From contig JBAOKB010000170.1 of NCBI GenBank assembly GCA_037044905.1, positions 372,001-436,000 on the forward strand: a stretch of 64,000 bases of DNA, read 5' to 3'. This document shows, one piece after another, positions 1 to 10,561 of the stretch (its first letter is position 1; every line of letters begins with the position of its first letter). The stretch comes from Hortaea werneckii. Lineage: Eukaryota > Ascomycota > Dothideomycetes > Mycosphaerellales > Teratosphaeriaceae. The position numbers and the translations under genes were made by a program. The notes under the pieces were generated by a model. The model ran no database searches. It was not told the origin of the DNA and worked only from the letters and a program-made list of their open reading frames with translations.

Positions 1-1
1 C

Positions 2-2820
2 TACAAGGAGCAAGCCAAAAATGCCTGGCAACGCTCATTAGAGCTCAACGCGGATTCAAAAATCGCAAATGTGCTGCTCGGATTGTATTACTTGGACGAG
101 AGCAGTCAGTATTCCACCTCAGATCCGGCATTCGCACCTATATACAAGAAGGCCATGACAGTCCATACACAAACCGCTTTCAAGCTCGACAGCATGCACG
201 CGATGACCTGCGCGACGTTTGGGTCTTACTTTGTGTTGAGAAAAGCATGGCAGAATGTTGAAAGACTGGCAAGAAGAGCGATTGAGCAGACTGACGTGAA
301 CGCGGTTGCTTCGGATGGATGGTATCTGCTTGCGCGCAAGGAGCACTATGAGGGCGCCGACATGAGCAAAGCAGCAGATTTCTATGCCAAAGCAGACCAG
401 GCGAGGGGCGGTGACGAAAAGGGATACCTACCTGCGAAGTTTGGCGCTGCGCAACTGAAAGCCCTGATTGGCGACGTGGACGGCGCAAAATTCAGACTGG
501 AGAAAATCCTATCGAGTGCATCTGCGACTGCAGCCGGTGGTGGTCTGAAGAGCTTGGAAGCGATGACATTGCTCGGACTGCTGTATGCTGAGGATGTCTT
601 CACAGGCCAGGCGAATGGCGGTAAAGAAGACAAAAGCGTGGAGCAGAAAAAGGCCATAGGTTTACTAGAGCAAGTCCGAGTTGCTTGGAAAGACCCGAAG
701 AGGAAGGTCAACCCTGATTCCGCGGTTCTGCTAAACCTGGCGAAGTTGTATGAGCTCGAGCAGCCAGACAGAGCACTTGCATGCTTGCAACAAGTCGAGC
801 AGATGGAGCTTGATGATATCGCCGAAGATGATGACAGGCTGCCGGATGACATTGGCGATGAGGCGGAGGAGCGCAGAGCGAGACGGGAGCTGCTTAGTCC
901 GCAACTCTTGAACAACATCGGCTGCTTCCACTTCCAAGCCGGCCAATTTGCACTCGCTCGTGACGACTTTCAGACGGCCTTGAATGCGACGTTGAAGCTT
1001 GGGGAGCGCGACAGCAGTGTCGATACTGACTCGCTGAAGACGACCTGCTCTTACAATCTTGGCCGCACCTGCGAAGCTGAAAATGAAAACGGTCAGGCAG
1101 TTGAGATCTACCGCAGCCTCCTCGTGCGCCATCCAGACTACATCGAGGCTCACGCCAGGCTGGCATACATCAATATCTGCAGTGGCAAGCCCACCCAGGA
1201 AGCTGAACAGCAGATCAAGCAATTACTTGACTCCGATCCAAGCAATCTGGAGCTGAGGTCTCTGTACGGCTGGTGGCTAAACCGCAGCAAGAAGCGGACC
1301 CACCAGCTTAATGAGGACGTTGAGCAAAGGCATTACAAGCACACGCTTCAGAACTTCGACAAGCATGACATGTACTCCCTCGTCGGTATGGGTAATTTGA
1401 ATTTGACTGTTGCTCGTGAGATGCGAAGAGAGACAGATCAAGACAAGGACAAGAGATCTAAGACGTACATGCGTGCTGTGGAATTCTTCGACAAAGTCTT
1501 ATCCCTCGACCCTAAAAACGCATTTGCGGCCCAAGGTCTTGGCATTGCCGTGGTGGAAGACAAGAAAGATACCGCCTCAGGCATTCAGATCTTCTCGAAG
1601 GTCCGCGAGTCATTGAGGGGTGGCTCAGGTAGCGTGCATGTGAATCTTGGGCATGTGTTCGCAGAGACCAGGCAATGGAGCAGATCGATCGAGAACTACG
1701 AACTGGCACTGGCGAAGTCCATCAAGGAAGGCAGGGATGGGAAGCCAGATCCTGCTATTCTGGCTTGCCTCGGCCGTGTCTGGCTCATGCGTGGAAGGCA
1801 AGAGAAGAAGCTGGATGCATACAAAACATCTATGGACTTTTCCAAGCAAGCCTTGGAGCAGGCGACTGAGAATGTGAACTTCAAGTTCAACGTGGCGTTT
1901 GTGCAGATTCAGCTCGCACAGCTGCTCATTAGCTTGCCCGAAGCGCAGCGCACAAGCTTGGACGTTGAGCAAGCCAGCCAGGGCTTGGACGAGGCCATTG
2001 AAGCTTTCCTGGCGATTGCGAAGTCGCCTACGCCTCCATTCCCTCGCGGTGATCTTGAGGCAAGAGCGAACATGGGTCGCAACACGATGAAGCGTCAGCT
2101 AGCTTCCGCCACCGAGAAGCAGGCAGATATGAGCACAAGAATGCCAGTCGTCTTGAGGAGGCGAAGAAGAGACGGGAGGAGGAGATCAAGGCCCGCGAGG
2201 AGGAGAAACGACTCGCGGCTGAGAAGGCTGAGGAGGAGAAGCGCAAGATCCGCGAAGAGCGTGAGCGCATGGCTGAAGAAGACAGGGCCATGATCCAGCG
2301 TAGGATCGAAGATGATGCCGCCCGTGAGGCAGCGGAATACACGACCGATGCTGAGACTGGTGAGCGGAAGAAGAGGGAGAAGAAGCCCAAGGAGAAGAAG
2401 CAGAAGAGGAAGAAGAAGACTGAAGATGACTCCGATGACGGAATCGTCCCTGACGGTTCCGACGAGGAGGGCGAGGGTGGTGGGAAGAAGAGCAAGAAGA
2501 AGGGTCGCAGTCGGCAGGCTGCATCTTCTACGCCGGCGACAGGTTCTGATGGCGAGCCTGCGCCGAAGAAGAAGAGAAGAAGGCTGGAGAAGAAGGGCCA
2601 GGCGACGAAGAACCCGAGTAAGTTCAAATCGGCCGAGATGGTCCAGGAGAGCGACGAGGAAGATGATGGCACCGGAGCTGTTGCAGGCACGCAGGAGAGC
2701 GCGGCCGAGACACCAGGTGCTGAGGGAACGCCGGGCCTTGAAGAGGAGCCGATGGATGAGGGTGAGGATGGTGAACAGGTAGCACGCCCGAGTCAGAGGA
2801 AAGAGGTGGGAGGATCTTAG
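2..2820 (+). CDS. CTR9: RNA polymerase-associated protein Ctr9 (Paf1 complex), 5'-truncated by window edge, frameshifted
   Basis: Ctr9 is the TPR scaffold of the nuclear Paf1 complex, which travels with RNA polymerase II and supports elongation and histone modification. The reading frame is open from base 2, so the N terminus lies outside the window. About 690 residues of TPR-like helices run to about 2100. They are followed by a highly charged, coiled-coil-prone tail (EEAKKRREEEIKAREEEKR) and then Lys-rich and acidic blocks, the usual Ctr9 C terminus. The tail is in another frame: at 2125-2131 one base, probably a T in 'gattatgag', seems missing, and the frame ending at 2293 switches to the one ending at 2820. 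The TAG at 2818 is in frame with 29 further acidic codons ending at TAG 2908-2910, so the true end may be 2910. Identity rests on TPR order and tail type; the family assignment is firm. Confidence 0.9.
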
Positions 2821-2910
2821 ACGAAGGATGATGACGACGAGGAGGAAGAGGGTGGTGACACTGAGATGGCTGGGGCGAAAGAGCCGGCTGATGCGGCTGA
2901 CGAGGACTAG

Positions 2911-3461
2911 ATGGGCCCCGTTGGTGACGCTCTGGGTCTTGTCATACCAGACTGAATTGTTCTACTATTATCTAGCTCCGCGCCTGGAGAAGCGAATGTA
3001 CGATAGCGGGGGCCAGTCAAAAGATCTCATTTTTGCTCGCTTTTCCTCTTCTCCAATGCATGCAACTTGATGCGTCACATCCCTGGACACATTTAGTTTA
3101 GAAGAAAATGCTATTGATTTGATGAAGCGTATCACGTATTTCCTGTGCTCGGCCCGCCAGCTTCAGCTTTTTTCATCCCTTCCTTGATAACTTTACGCAT
3201 CTTTTTGCCAGCACACATGTTCATATCCTAGCAAAACGTCTTGTTATGTTGTTAGAAAGAGTTTATAGCAACTTCTGCGCCGGTGATCAGGTCAGAAAAT
3301 CAACTTCTGGTTCCCTTTCCAAGAATTTTCGCGCTTCGCTTCATCGATCTTGACGCGTGCGTGCCTTCCCCGCGCGAAAGTCTCCTGTACTCGGATTAAA
3401 CCTTCGACCTTGCAATACCCTACATCCTACCTGGTGTGGCGCAGCCATCCGTGTCTTCCTC
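2911..3461. other. Intergenic region, CTR9 3' end to F-box-like gene
   Basis: About 550 bp hold the 3' flank of the Ctr9 gene and the leader of the next gene on the same strand. I see no convincing coding region, repeat or RNA gene. Confidence 0.6.
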
Positions 3462-5147
3462 ATGTCCCTCCTTGACCTTCCAGCTGAACTGGTCCTTGCG
3501 ATCATCGAACACGTGCCGCCGGCGGATCACTACAGTTTCGCCCGCGCCTGCAAATGGACTGCAGCATGCTCCCGCGAAATCCTGAAGCATCATCAGAAAT
3601 GCGCGGCAGAGTACCGCGTCATTAGTGATATCATGCCGCTCACGGTGCCGAAGACGCTGCGCGCTGTTATCACGGATCCGATCGCAGCGTTCCATGTCCG
3701 CTCGCTGGAGTACTGGGGCTGCCGTGTCGAATGGACCGACTGGCAGGAATTCGTCAAGGGAGGCAAGTCGATGTCACCGGCCAAAGCGAGCCATTTGGAG
3801 GGGAGCTGGAAGTGGTCGGAAGACGAAATCGCTTACCTAGATCGCTCTGTCTGGGAGAGTATGGGCATTTCCTGGCTAGACGAAGAGGGTATCGGGAGCC
3901 TTTCTTCCGGCAACGACTGGCTTCTCAAGACTGCGCTGCTTGCGCAATGCCCGCGGATTGAGAAGTTCTATGTAGCTGACTGTGATTATACGAACGAGTG
4001 AGTTGCCCGAAGCACGCTCTATAGCTGCAAACTGCTGACTTATGATTTTACAAGGTCCTTCTTGCACGTCTTCCCATGGGAGCATCTGCTGAACTGCATT
4101 CCTTACATGCTTTATGAAGATACAAACCCTTGGCCTACTGGATTCGAAAACCTTCGCAGCGTTGCTATCAATGTCCTAGATGATCTCAGAGAGCCTGGTC
4201 ACGACTTTATCCACGATATGCATCCGTGGGATGCGGAGCTGCTGTTGCTGTTGCCGAACATCGAATCGCTCTACCTTCGCGGGCTTGATTTCCACGCTGA
4301 CGACTCAATCTTGGACGACGACGAGGACTTGAGGGACTGGAGATCCTGTTTTCCCTCGGGACTGAAGCACCTTTACTTGGATTCATGCATGTGTACGGAA
4401 AGTGACTTTTTAGGCTTGGTGTCAGATCACGAAGGTCTTGAAAGTTTTGCATTCATCTCGTGTCGATTTGGGGAGCTGGAGCCTGCCGGAACCGAGTTCC
4501 TCAACCTGATGAACAAGTTGGCCTGCAATTACTCCACGACACTAAAGAGTCTGGTCTTTGATCGGACCTCGGTCTCTGAGTGGGAAAGCCTGGAACTTGA
4601 CAAAGGCTTCTGCCCGCCGTTGGACGAGGACTTCCAAGAACTCCGCTGTACTTCCGTGGACTTCCATGGTAAAAGGTTCACCACGAGCGAATCTGAGTTC
4701 GCTGATCGGCTTCAGAAACGCGTGCCCTCGAAACTCGAACACCTACGTCTAGTATACGAGTGGCCCATACATGATCGAAGGGGCGCGTCATATTTAAACT
4801 CTGCGCTGTCTTCGTTCCTCACAAAAAGAGGTCCATCGAAGCTGAAATCTATAGATATCAGAGAGGCTCATAGATCGCCACCTACTACTTCAGCCTATCG
4901 CCAGACCCGAGAACTGTGTGCTGCTCAGGGTATAGACCTTATCACTTGTGACGCAGAGGCTGACGCAAGCGAGCATAGCAATGTCTTCCCAAAGCCCGTT
5001 TGCAAGAGCGGCATGGAGACCAGGCCTAGGCTGAGTGATGAGCTTCAGGAGTTTGCGCAATCTGAGGAGTGGCTTGGCAGCAGTGGATACTCCTGGCCTA
5101 GCCGGCCTAGGCTGACGCGGGAAGTACGTGAGCTTATGGAGACTTAA
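3462..5147 (+). CDS. F-box-like domain protein
   Basis: Two exons, 3462-3997 and 4055-5147, join across a 57-bp intron (donor GTGAGT, branch-like GCTGAC, acceptor ACAAG) that keeps frame and yields 542 residues. The start is ATG 3462 because the protein then opens with a typical F-box-like helix pattern (MSLLDLPAELVLAIIEHVPP) at residues 1-45. Residues 200-330 include leucine-rich stretches (ELLLLLPNIESLYLRGLDF) of the kind seen in LRR-like fungal F-box proteins. F-box proteins usually recruit substrates to SCF ubiquitin ligases through Skp1; the target here cannot be told. The frame is intact. No closer family is recognised, and F-box-like folds with no SCF role are common in fungi. Confidence 0.68.
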
Positions 5148-5278
5148 TGAAAGCCGGTGCGGCTGTGTACTATCTATAACGGGTATCTCATTCCCAGCAA
5201 ATGACGACAGATTCAACAAATTATACACCTAACGCCACACCACCCAGACAAAACATACTTAATGTTCGCATCGCCTCA

Positions 5279-5938
5279 TTAGAATGGACGAGTCCAGCCA
5301 TCGGTCCTGGGATTAACCAAGATCTGATACGGGAACGGGTTCGTCTCGTTGGTAGTGATAGGCGGGATATGCCCCTCTCGGCATTCACCAGCGTCACCAC
5401 TTTCATAGCAGCCTTCTGTAGACTCGCCTCCATCGACGTCTTGTTCCGCGCTGCTTCCGTCTCGCTGCGAGCGCTGGTGAGCGTCACGCTTATCACCCAG
5501 TTCTCCCACACCGTCTCTTCTTCGCCTTTCACGCCAAACCAGCCGGCCTTGCGCCGCTTCTTCTCTAGGAACTGGAGCACGATGCTGCCACGCCCTGCCT
5601 TGGACGTGTATTGCGGTGACTGCTGGTTTGAGGCTGTGTCTAGTGCGCGGACTAGAGCTGTGGTCTTGGTCTCTATCAGGCTCTCGATGTCGTCCTCGGA
5701 TACGTAGGGCAAGGTCAGATCGAGGACGTCATGGCTGGAGGGATAGATGGGCGTGAAGAATCGATGGAAGAAGATTGTATGTAGGATACCTGGTTCCCCT
5801 TGCTGTCAGCGTTGACCTTGTCCGCCCCACCGTGTCGTTCCAGTGGTGGTAGCATTACTCACCCTTCACGACATCCTTGACACTTGACCGATCTGCGGAT
5901 AGTTCAATACTAAATTCGGGTGGTTTACGGTTGTCCAT
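5279..5938 (-). CDS. ATG101: Autophagy-related protein 101 (Atg101), frameshifted
   Basis: Atg101 is the HORMA-fold partner of Atg13 in the autophagy-initiating Atg1/ULK complex of fungi other than budding yeasts. Exon 1 (5938-5863) encodes MDNRKPPEFSIELSADRSSV; a 73-bp intron (5862-5790, GTGAGT...CAG) follows. Exon 2 opens with the family hallmark GILHTIFFHRFFTPIYP and continues with LPYVSEDDIESLIE. The conserved C-terminal block HIPPITTNETNPFPYQI, containing the NPFPYQI signature, lies in another frame. The break is at 5372-5375, a CCCC run on the + strand, which would need one more base. With that repaired the protein is about 220 residues, normal for the family. The reading frame without repair runs to 5221. 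The 3' end points towards the F-box gene, so the two are convergent. Confidence 0.92.
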
Positions 5939-6512
5939 CATGGCAGTTAGGGCGCTGCGTTAGCAGCTCAGTAAACTCCTTATGCCATGCTCCCAGAGAT
6001 AAGCCAAGATGGGGTGTTGTCACTGTTCACATGCTATCAATGGGGTTACAATCGGCATTGCTTATCGCTGCCGATCTCGGCGGGGCGGCTGTGGCGGGCA
6101 AGGGTTAGCTAGGGTTAGCACATCACCTGCCATTGCTTTAGTGGACTATTGTTCACCACGGGAATGCGGATGCCTCTTTGTGTCTGGCACTTTGACTATT
6201 CGTATCTTCTGTACAAGGAAGCTGATTGGGATTGAAGATTGAAGAATGGCTTGTGTAAAAGTCATTTCCAGGACCAAAATGCCGAGGCAGAGAGAAAGAG
6301 CATCATCAAAAGTCTTCCGGTTTACTTCATTGCAATCGCAATTGACCGACGTTGGTTGCCTGGGGTTGCATCAACACAAGCGAGGACAAGAATAAAGACA
6401 GGCAATGTAAACCGCGAACCCTACAGGACCTAAGACTACGCAACATGGGTATCGAATGTAAGATCACATCCACAAATACTGTCATCCGCTCAGCCTCTTT
6501 CAAAAGGACCAA
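5939..6512. other. Intergenic region with ATG101 promoter
   Basis: The 574 bp between the YPP1 3' end and the ATG101 start must carry the ATG101 promoter. A 10-bp tandem repeat resembling telomere sequence is at 6101-6120. No other coding or RNA feature is evident. Confidence 0.6.
6101..6120 (-). promoter_or_regulatory. Telobox-like tandem repeat upstream of ATG101
   Basis: Two adjacent 10-mers, agggttagct and agggttagca, read on the minus strand as repeated CTAACCCT. That matches the AACCCTA telobox core bound by Tbf1/Teb1-type factors in fungi. They sit about 165 bp upstream of the ATG101 start codon. The repeat is seen directly; a regulatory role is inference and could be chance. Confidence 0.3.
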
Positions 6513-9500
6513 CTACAAAGCATATCCACCGGCCGTCACATCCAGCCACGATCTGACAGGCGAAGCATCCTCCAATTCCACCACCCACCACAGCGCCTTC
6601 TTCGCCTTTGCAATGTCCTTGCTGAGTTCATGCGCTCGAGCCAGTGTAAGCCAGGCCTCTGCATCATCCCATCCGCTCCCAAGCCTGGTCAGGTTCGCAA
6701 GAAGCATGTAGGCTCGATCCCTCGCCGCCAGGCGGTTGAGCTCCGCTGGGCTTGGATCGTTATTGCGCGTGACCGAGGGCGGCAGGGCCCTGCCGGTATT
6801 TGCCAGGGTGGATTTGGCAGTCGTTGGGGTCCCGCCTTCGGGACGGTGAAGGAGATTTGGGTCGTTGACCAACGATCCGGAGGAGGCAGGGAGCGGTGGA
6901 AGGAGCAACTGCGGCTCCTCGGCCGGCATCTTCTCCTCGTAGATGTCCATGAGCAGGTTGGAGATGCCGATGATGGCTTCTGGATGGTCGGGGAAGTGCA
7001 GCAGGGCGTCCTCGTAATGCACCATTGCTGCAAAGGGCTGCACCTGGGACAGTGCCAGCTGACCTTTCTGTGATGACGTTAGCTCCTTATTACCGACTTG
7101 GACAGCGTGAGAAGATATACTTACCACAGCGTAAACGTCTGCCCATAGTCTATCGACACTTTTGCCGCCGCCCCAACCTCTTTCAAACAAGCCCTTTGCA
7201 TTGGCACCCTCTGCACATTTGTCGCCTTCCAAAACCTCAACAAGCACCATGGCATCTTGAACAGCGCCATTAGCATCTTCGAACATTCCAGCGCGGATGT
7301 ACATGCTAGCGATGAACAGCCAAACTTTCGACAGCACAGTCACTTTGAATTGGCGCTCTTGCATCGAACCAAAGGTTGGCATCGGCATCGCATTCGAAGC
7401 TGGATGAGGGGCTGGGAGCCGCATGTCCTGCTCGAGCGGCTGGTGTACGTGGCCAGTAGGTGCAGGCCACGCGTCGTGGGGAGCGTTGTGCTCCGGTTCC
7501 TTCAATGGCTGCCGTGGCTCCTCACGAGACATACTCTCGCCAAAGCCGGCTCGACGGCAGGTGGATTGGCGGCGGGGTGATCCGGGTTTGCGACATCTGC
7601 ACCATCCTGCGGTGTCGTTGGGAGAGGTTTCTCATCCGTATCGGAGCCCTGTTTTCTTTTAAGTCTTCCCTACTCCTCTTTGAACGGAGACTTCCCGCTT
7701 CGGTGAAGTCACCCTGATGACCTCGCGTTTTGAACGGAACATGCAGGTGGTGATGATGGCTATGGTGCTGCTTCTCTGCCGATGTGCCATTCTCGTTGGT
7801 AATTGTAATGGCGATCGGTGAGCCGTCTCGCTGTGTGTTGGCTGACGTGGGTCTTGACGGAGATGGCGCTCGCAGGGTATTCTCGCCGCTGTTTCGTGCA
7901 GAGCGTGGCCTGATGCTGCCTACAACACTTCGCAATGCACCGCCTCCATTCTTGCTGGGTGTGCTGATAACAGGCTGCGGGGCTTTAAGGGGCGATTTAA
8001 GCTGGCTTGGACTGCCAAAGAGCCGTGTATATGAGACAAGAAGCTCGTTGCCGGCCTCCACAGCTCTTTCGACGCCTTCTGTCAGCTCTAGAAAGGCCAG
8101 CTCCGTCATCTTGATCTCCAGTATCGCCTCTCGCTCGAAGTTGTCCATCTGGTCTACAAGCCCCCGCATCGCACGTGTCTGGTTTGTAGACTTCGCCTTG
8201 CTGCCAGCGCGGCCCCAGAGAACATTGGGATCACCGAACTGCTCAAAGGCCGCCTCGCAGCGTTGAACGCTGGCTCGTAGTCGTCTTTGGCGCTCAGGCA
8301 CAGAGCTAGCAAGTGCCACAGTGGTATGAGCTGACGCTGTCTGTCCCAATCATCCTCGTCATCCTCGTCCACATGATACCCACTCTCGTCTGCGGTCGCG
8401 AAGCTGTTAGTATCGGTGAACGCATCATCAGCTGTGTGGGAGACGGCAATGGATCTTCTGATGATATCTACGGCCGAAGAAACGTCCTGTGTCTCAGCCA
8501 GGACTCGTGCAAGGGTGTATGCCGTCTCGACGCTTCGGTCATTGAAAGCAAGGGACTTCTTGAGATGATTTAGTGCCTCGGCATAGGAATCGCCTCGTTT
8601 CTCGTCTTCGAAAGACAGACGAGCCCAGTGAGCATGAGCCAGGCCTATCGCAAAATTCGCCGCAGCGAGACTCTTCAAAGTTAGTTGCTTGAGCGTGGGT
8701 TGGCGAAGTTGGTCCGGTTCGTCCACTTTTTGTCCTCAGCGGTTTCATGCTCCTGCTCTGCTGTCGGTCGCTGTTGATAAAGCCATTGCTTGATCGTCTC
8801 CGACACATCCAACGCCTTCTCCGCCTGCTCGCGATCGCCGTACTTGCACAATATCCGTACTGCCTCGGCAGCAGTCTGAATCGCCGAGTCGTCCGTATCG
8901 AAGCCAAGCTCGTGCTTTCCCGTTTTCTCTCCACGAGCCTTGCCTTTGCTTACGATCTCAACGTAGCTGTCGAATGCATGGATCGCCAAATCAAACTCGC
9001 CTATCGCCGCATGGACGGTGAAAAGCTGCCGCAGTATTGCCGTTGAATGGAATGTCTTAGTTGCGGCTCGGTACAGGATGTCCAGTATACTGCGTCCAAC
9101 AGCCTCCTTGCCACCCTCGCCCAGTTCGCTGTCCGTCCACAAGCCACCGCATAAGATTTTCCAATTCTCGACAGCTTGCTCGACCCACTCTTCGACTTCA
9201 GTGTTGCTCTCATTTGCTTTAGGAAATTGAGTTTCCTGAATCAGCAAAGACTCATACGTGGCTTCCACACGCTTCAACTCCGCGCGCTGCCGAACTTTCG
9301 CCTCGGTATACTGCTCACTTTTGGCTTCGCTCCATGGCACGAGAAGCGTTTGTGCGTCTGCTACAGCAGAAGGGTTATAGAGCAAGCCATGTTGCAATAT
9401 ACTTGAGAGCAGTTCATAATACGCCCTCCAGACCTGTCTGCGTGGTACATCGACCCGCTGATTGGTACTGCCGCCCGATGCCGGCGGTGACGCTCGTTGC

Positions 9501-10314
9501 CAGAAGCTAGCCCAGGCGCGGAAGATGGATAGGGATTCGTTCAAATTGGCGAGCGTCGGTTGCGCAGTAGCTTTCGAAGCATATATGCTCGCTCTAGCAA
9601 GGAGGCGCTCGGTCCATTTCCGCAACTCTGCAGATCGAGACCCAGGCACATTTTTGGCGGCGTTCCTGTACACGTCCCGAGCTTCCTGATCGTTCCTAGA
9701 CCCTCCGAGGCAGCTGCCCTGAGAAATGCTGATCGTGTGCTGCAGACCTCTGGCCAACCAAGAGGCGTAACATTGCGATCATTCCCTCCTGCAGGCGCCT
9801 CACCCTCTGGCAATGCTTTCAATGCTGCCGAAGGGTCTTCTTGCAACCAATGTATTTCTGCCAGGCAAGTCCGGGCGCAGTATACGTCCTCTGGTCCACT
9901 ACTGCTTGCCGCTATCGCGTCTTGAAGCTTTGGTATTGCGCCGCTCAGGCCATGGATGCTCGTGGTATCGTTGGAGGAGGCCGAGGTCGGTCGTCGGGAG
10001 GCGGATGCTATCTGTGCCTCTGTGCGAGCAGTGAGAGTGTAACCTGAGGAGCACAGCTTTCAGTACAATAGCATGTGCTGCGGAAGAAGTGTAGACGAAC
10101 AGTGCTTCTCGGGCGCATGCTTCTCCGTCTTGCGCGCAAGTTCTGCCACCTCTGCCCACTTGCCATCACAGAGAGCTTGGTCTAGCTGAGCTAAATATCT
10201 CCTGCCCTTCTCGGTGCCCAGGGCCTTTCCCGCAACATTCATCGCGTCTGCGTCTATGTGTCCCGTGATCTTAGTTGCTATTGTCGCAGTATCATGTTGA
10301 ACAATGCTAATCAA
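6513..10314 (-). CDS. YPP1: Ypp1/TTC7-like TPR protein of the plasma-membrane PI4-kinase complex, multiply frameshifted
   Basis: Ypp1 (TTC7 in animals) is a TPR scaffold that, with Efr3, holds PI4-kinase Stt4 at the plasma membrane and affects endocytosis. Exon 1 (10314-10101; an internal ATG at 10242 is also possible) encodes EKGRRYLAQLDQALCDGKWA. A 57-bp intron (10100-10044) follows and the join reads KHCYTLTARTEAQIA, typical of the family. TPR-like helices continue (AAANFAIGLAHAHWARLSFE; LWHLLALCLSAKDDYEPAF; CEAAFEQFGDPNVLWG) to the C-terminal block MVHYEDALLHFPDHPEAIIG and WLTLARAHELSKD. A second 57-bp intron (7124-7068) has no stop and is a multiple of three, so it reads through. Five one-base deletions break the frame, near 9755, 8727-8731, 8260, 7657 and 7539. 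The low-complexity Ser/Arg linker around 7700-7950 is usual for fungal orthologues. It diverges from RIX1. Confidence 0.84.
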
Positions 10315-10561
10315 TGTACTCGCGGCGGACGCCCCTAGACTTTCTGCTGTAAGGCAGTGACATTACGGTTGGAACGAACAGCGTTCCCCCATCATGGCTA
10401 CGCGCGGGAGAGACGCTATTAAATTAGACTTTCGGAAGTGGTTCCGCGCCGAAAGTTGCAGTGAACTTCGATACTCTCTTTTTTCCTCCCTTCTGCTGCT
10501 GTAGCTCTACAGCTCGGGCATTGGAGGCGTAAGAAGACGAGGGGCCAGGTATATCCTGAAA
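10315..10561. promoter_or_regulatory. Shared divergent promoter YPP1/RIX1
   Basis: The 247 bp between the YPP1 start (-) and RIX1 start (+) must contain both promoters. A short pyrimidine-rich stretch (about 10471-10505) precedes the RIX1 start. No specific factor site is claimed. Confidence 0.5.

Noticed and set aside
2100..2140. Intron in CTR9 to explain the frame change
   Set aside because: Coding similarity continues without a gap on both sides; there is no room for a 45-bp intron.
5221..5370. Alternative C terminus of Atg101 ending at 5221
   Set aside because: It lacks the NPFPYQI block, which is found one frame away, so it is a frameshift product.
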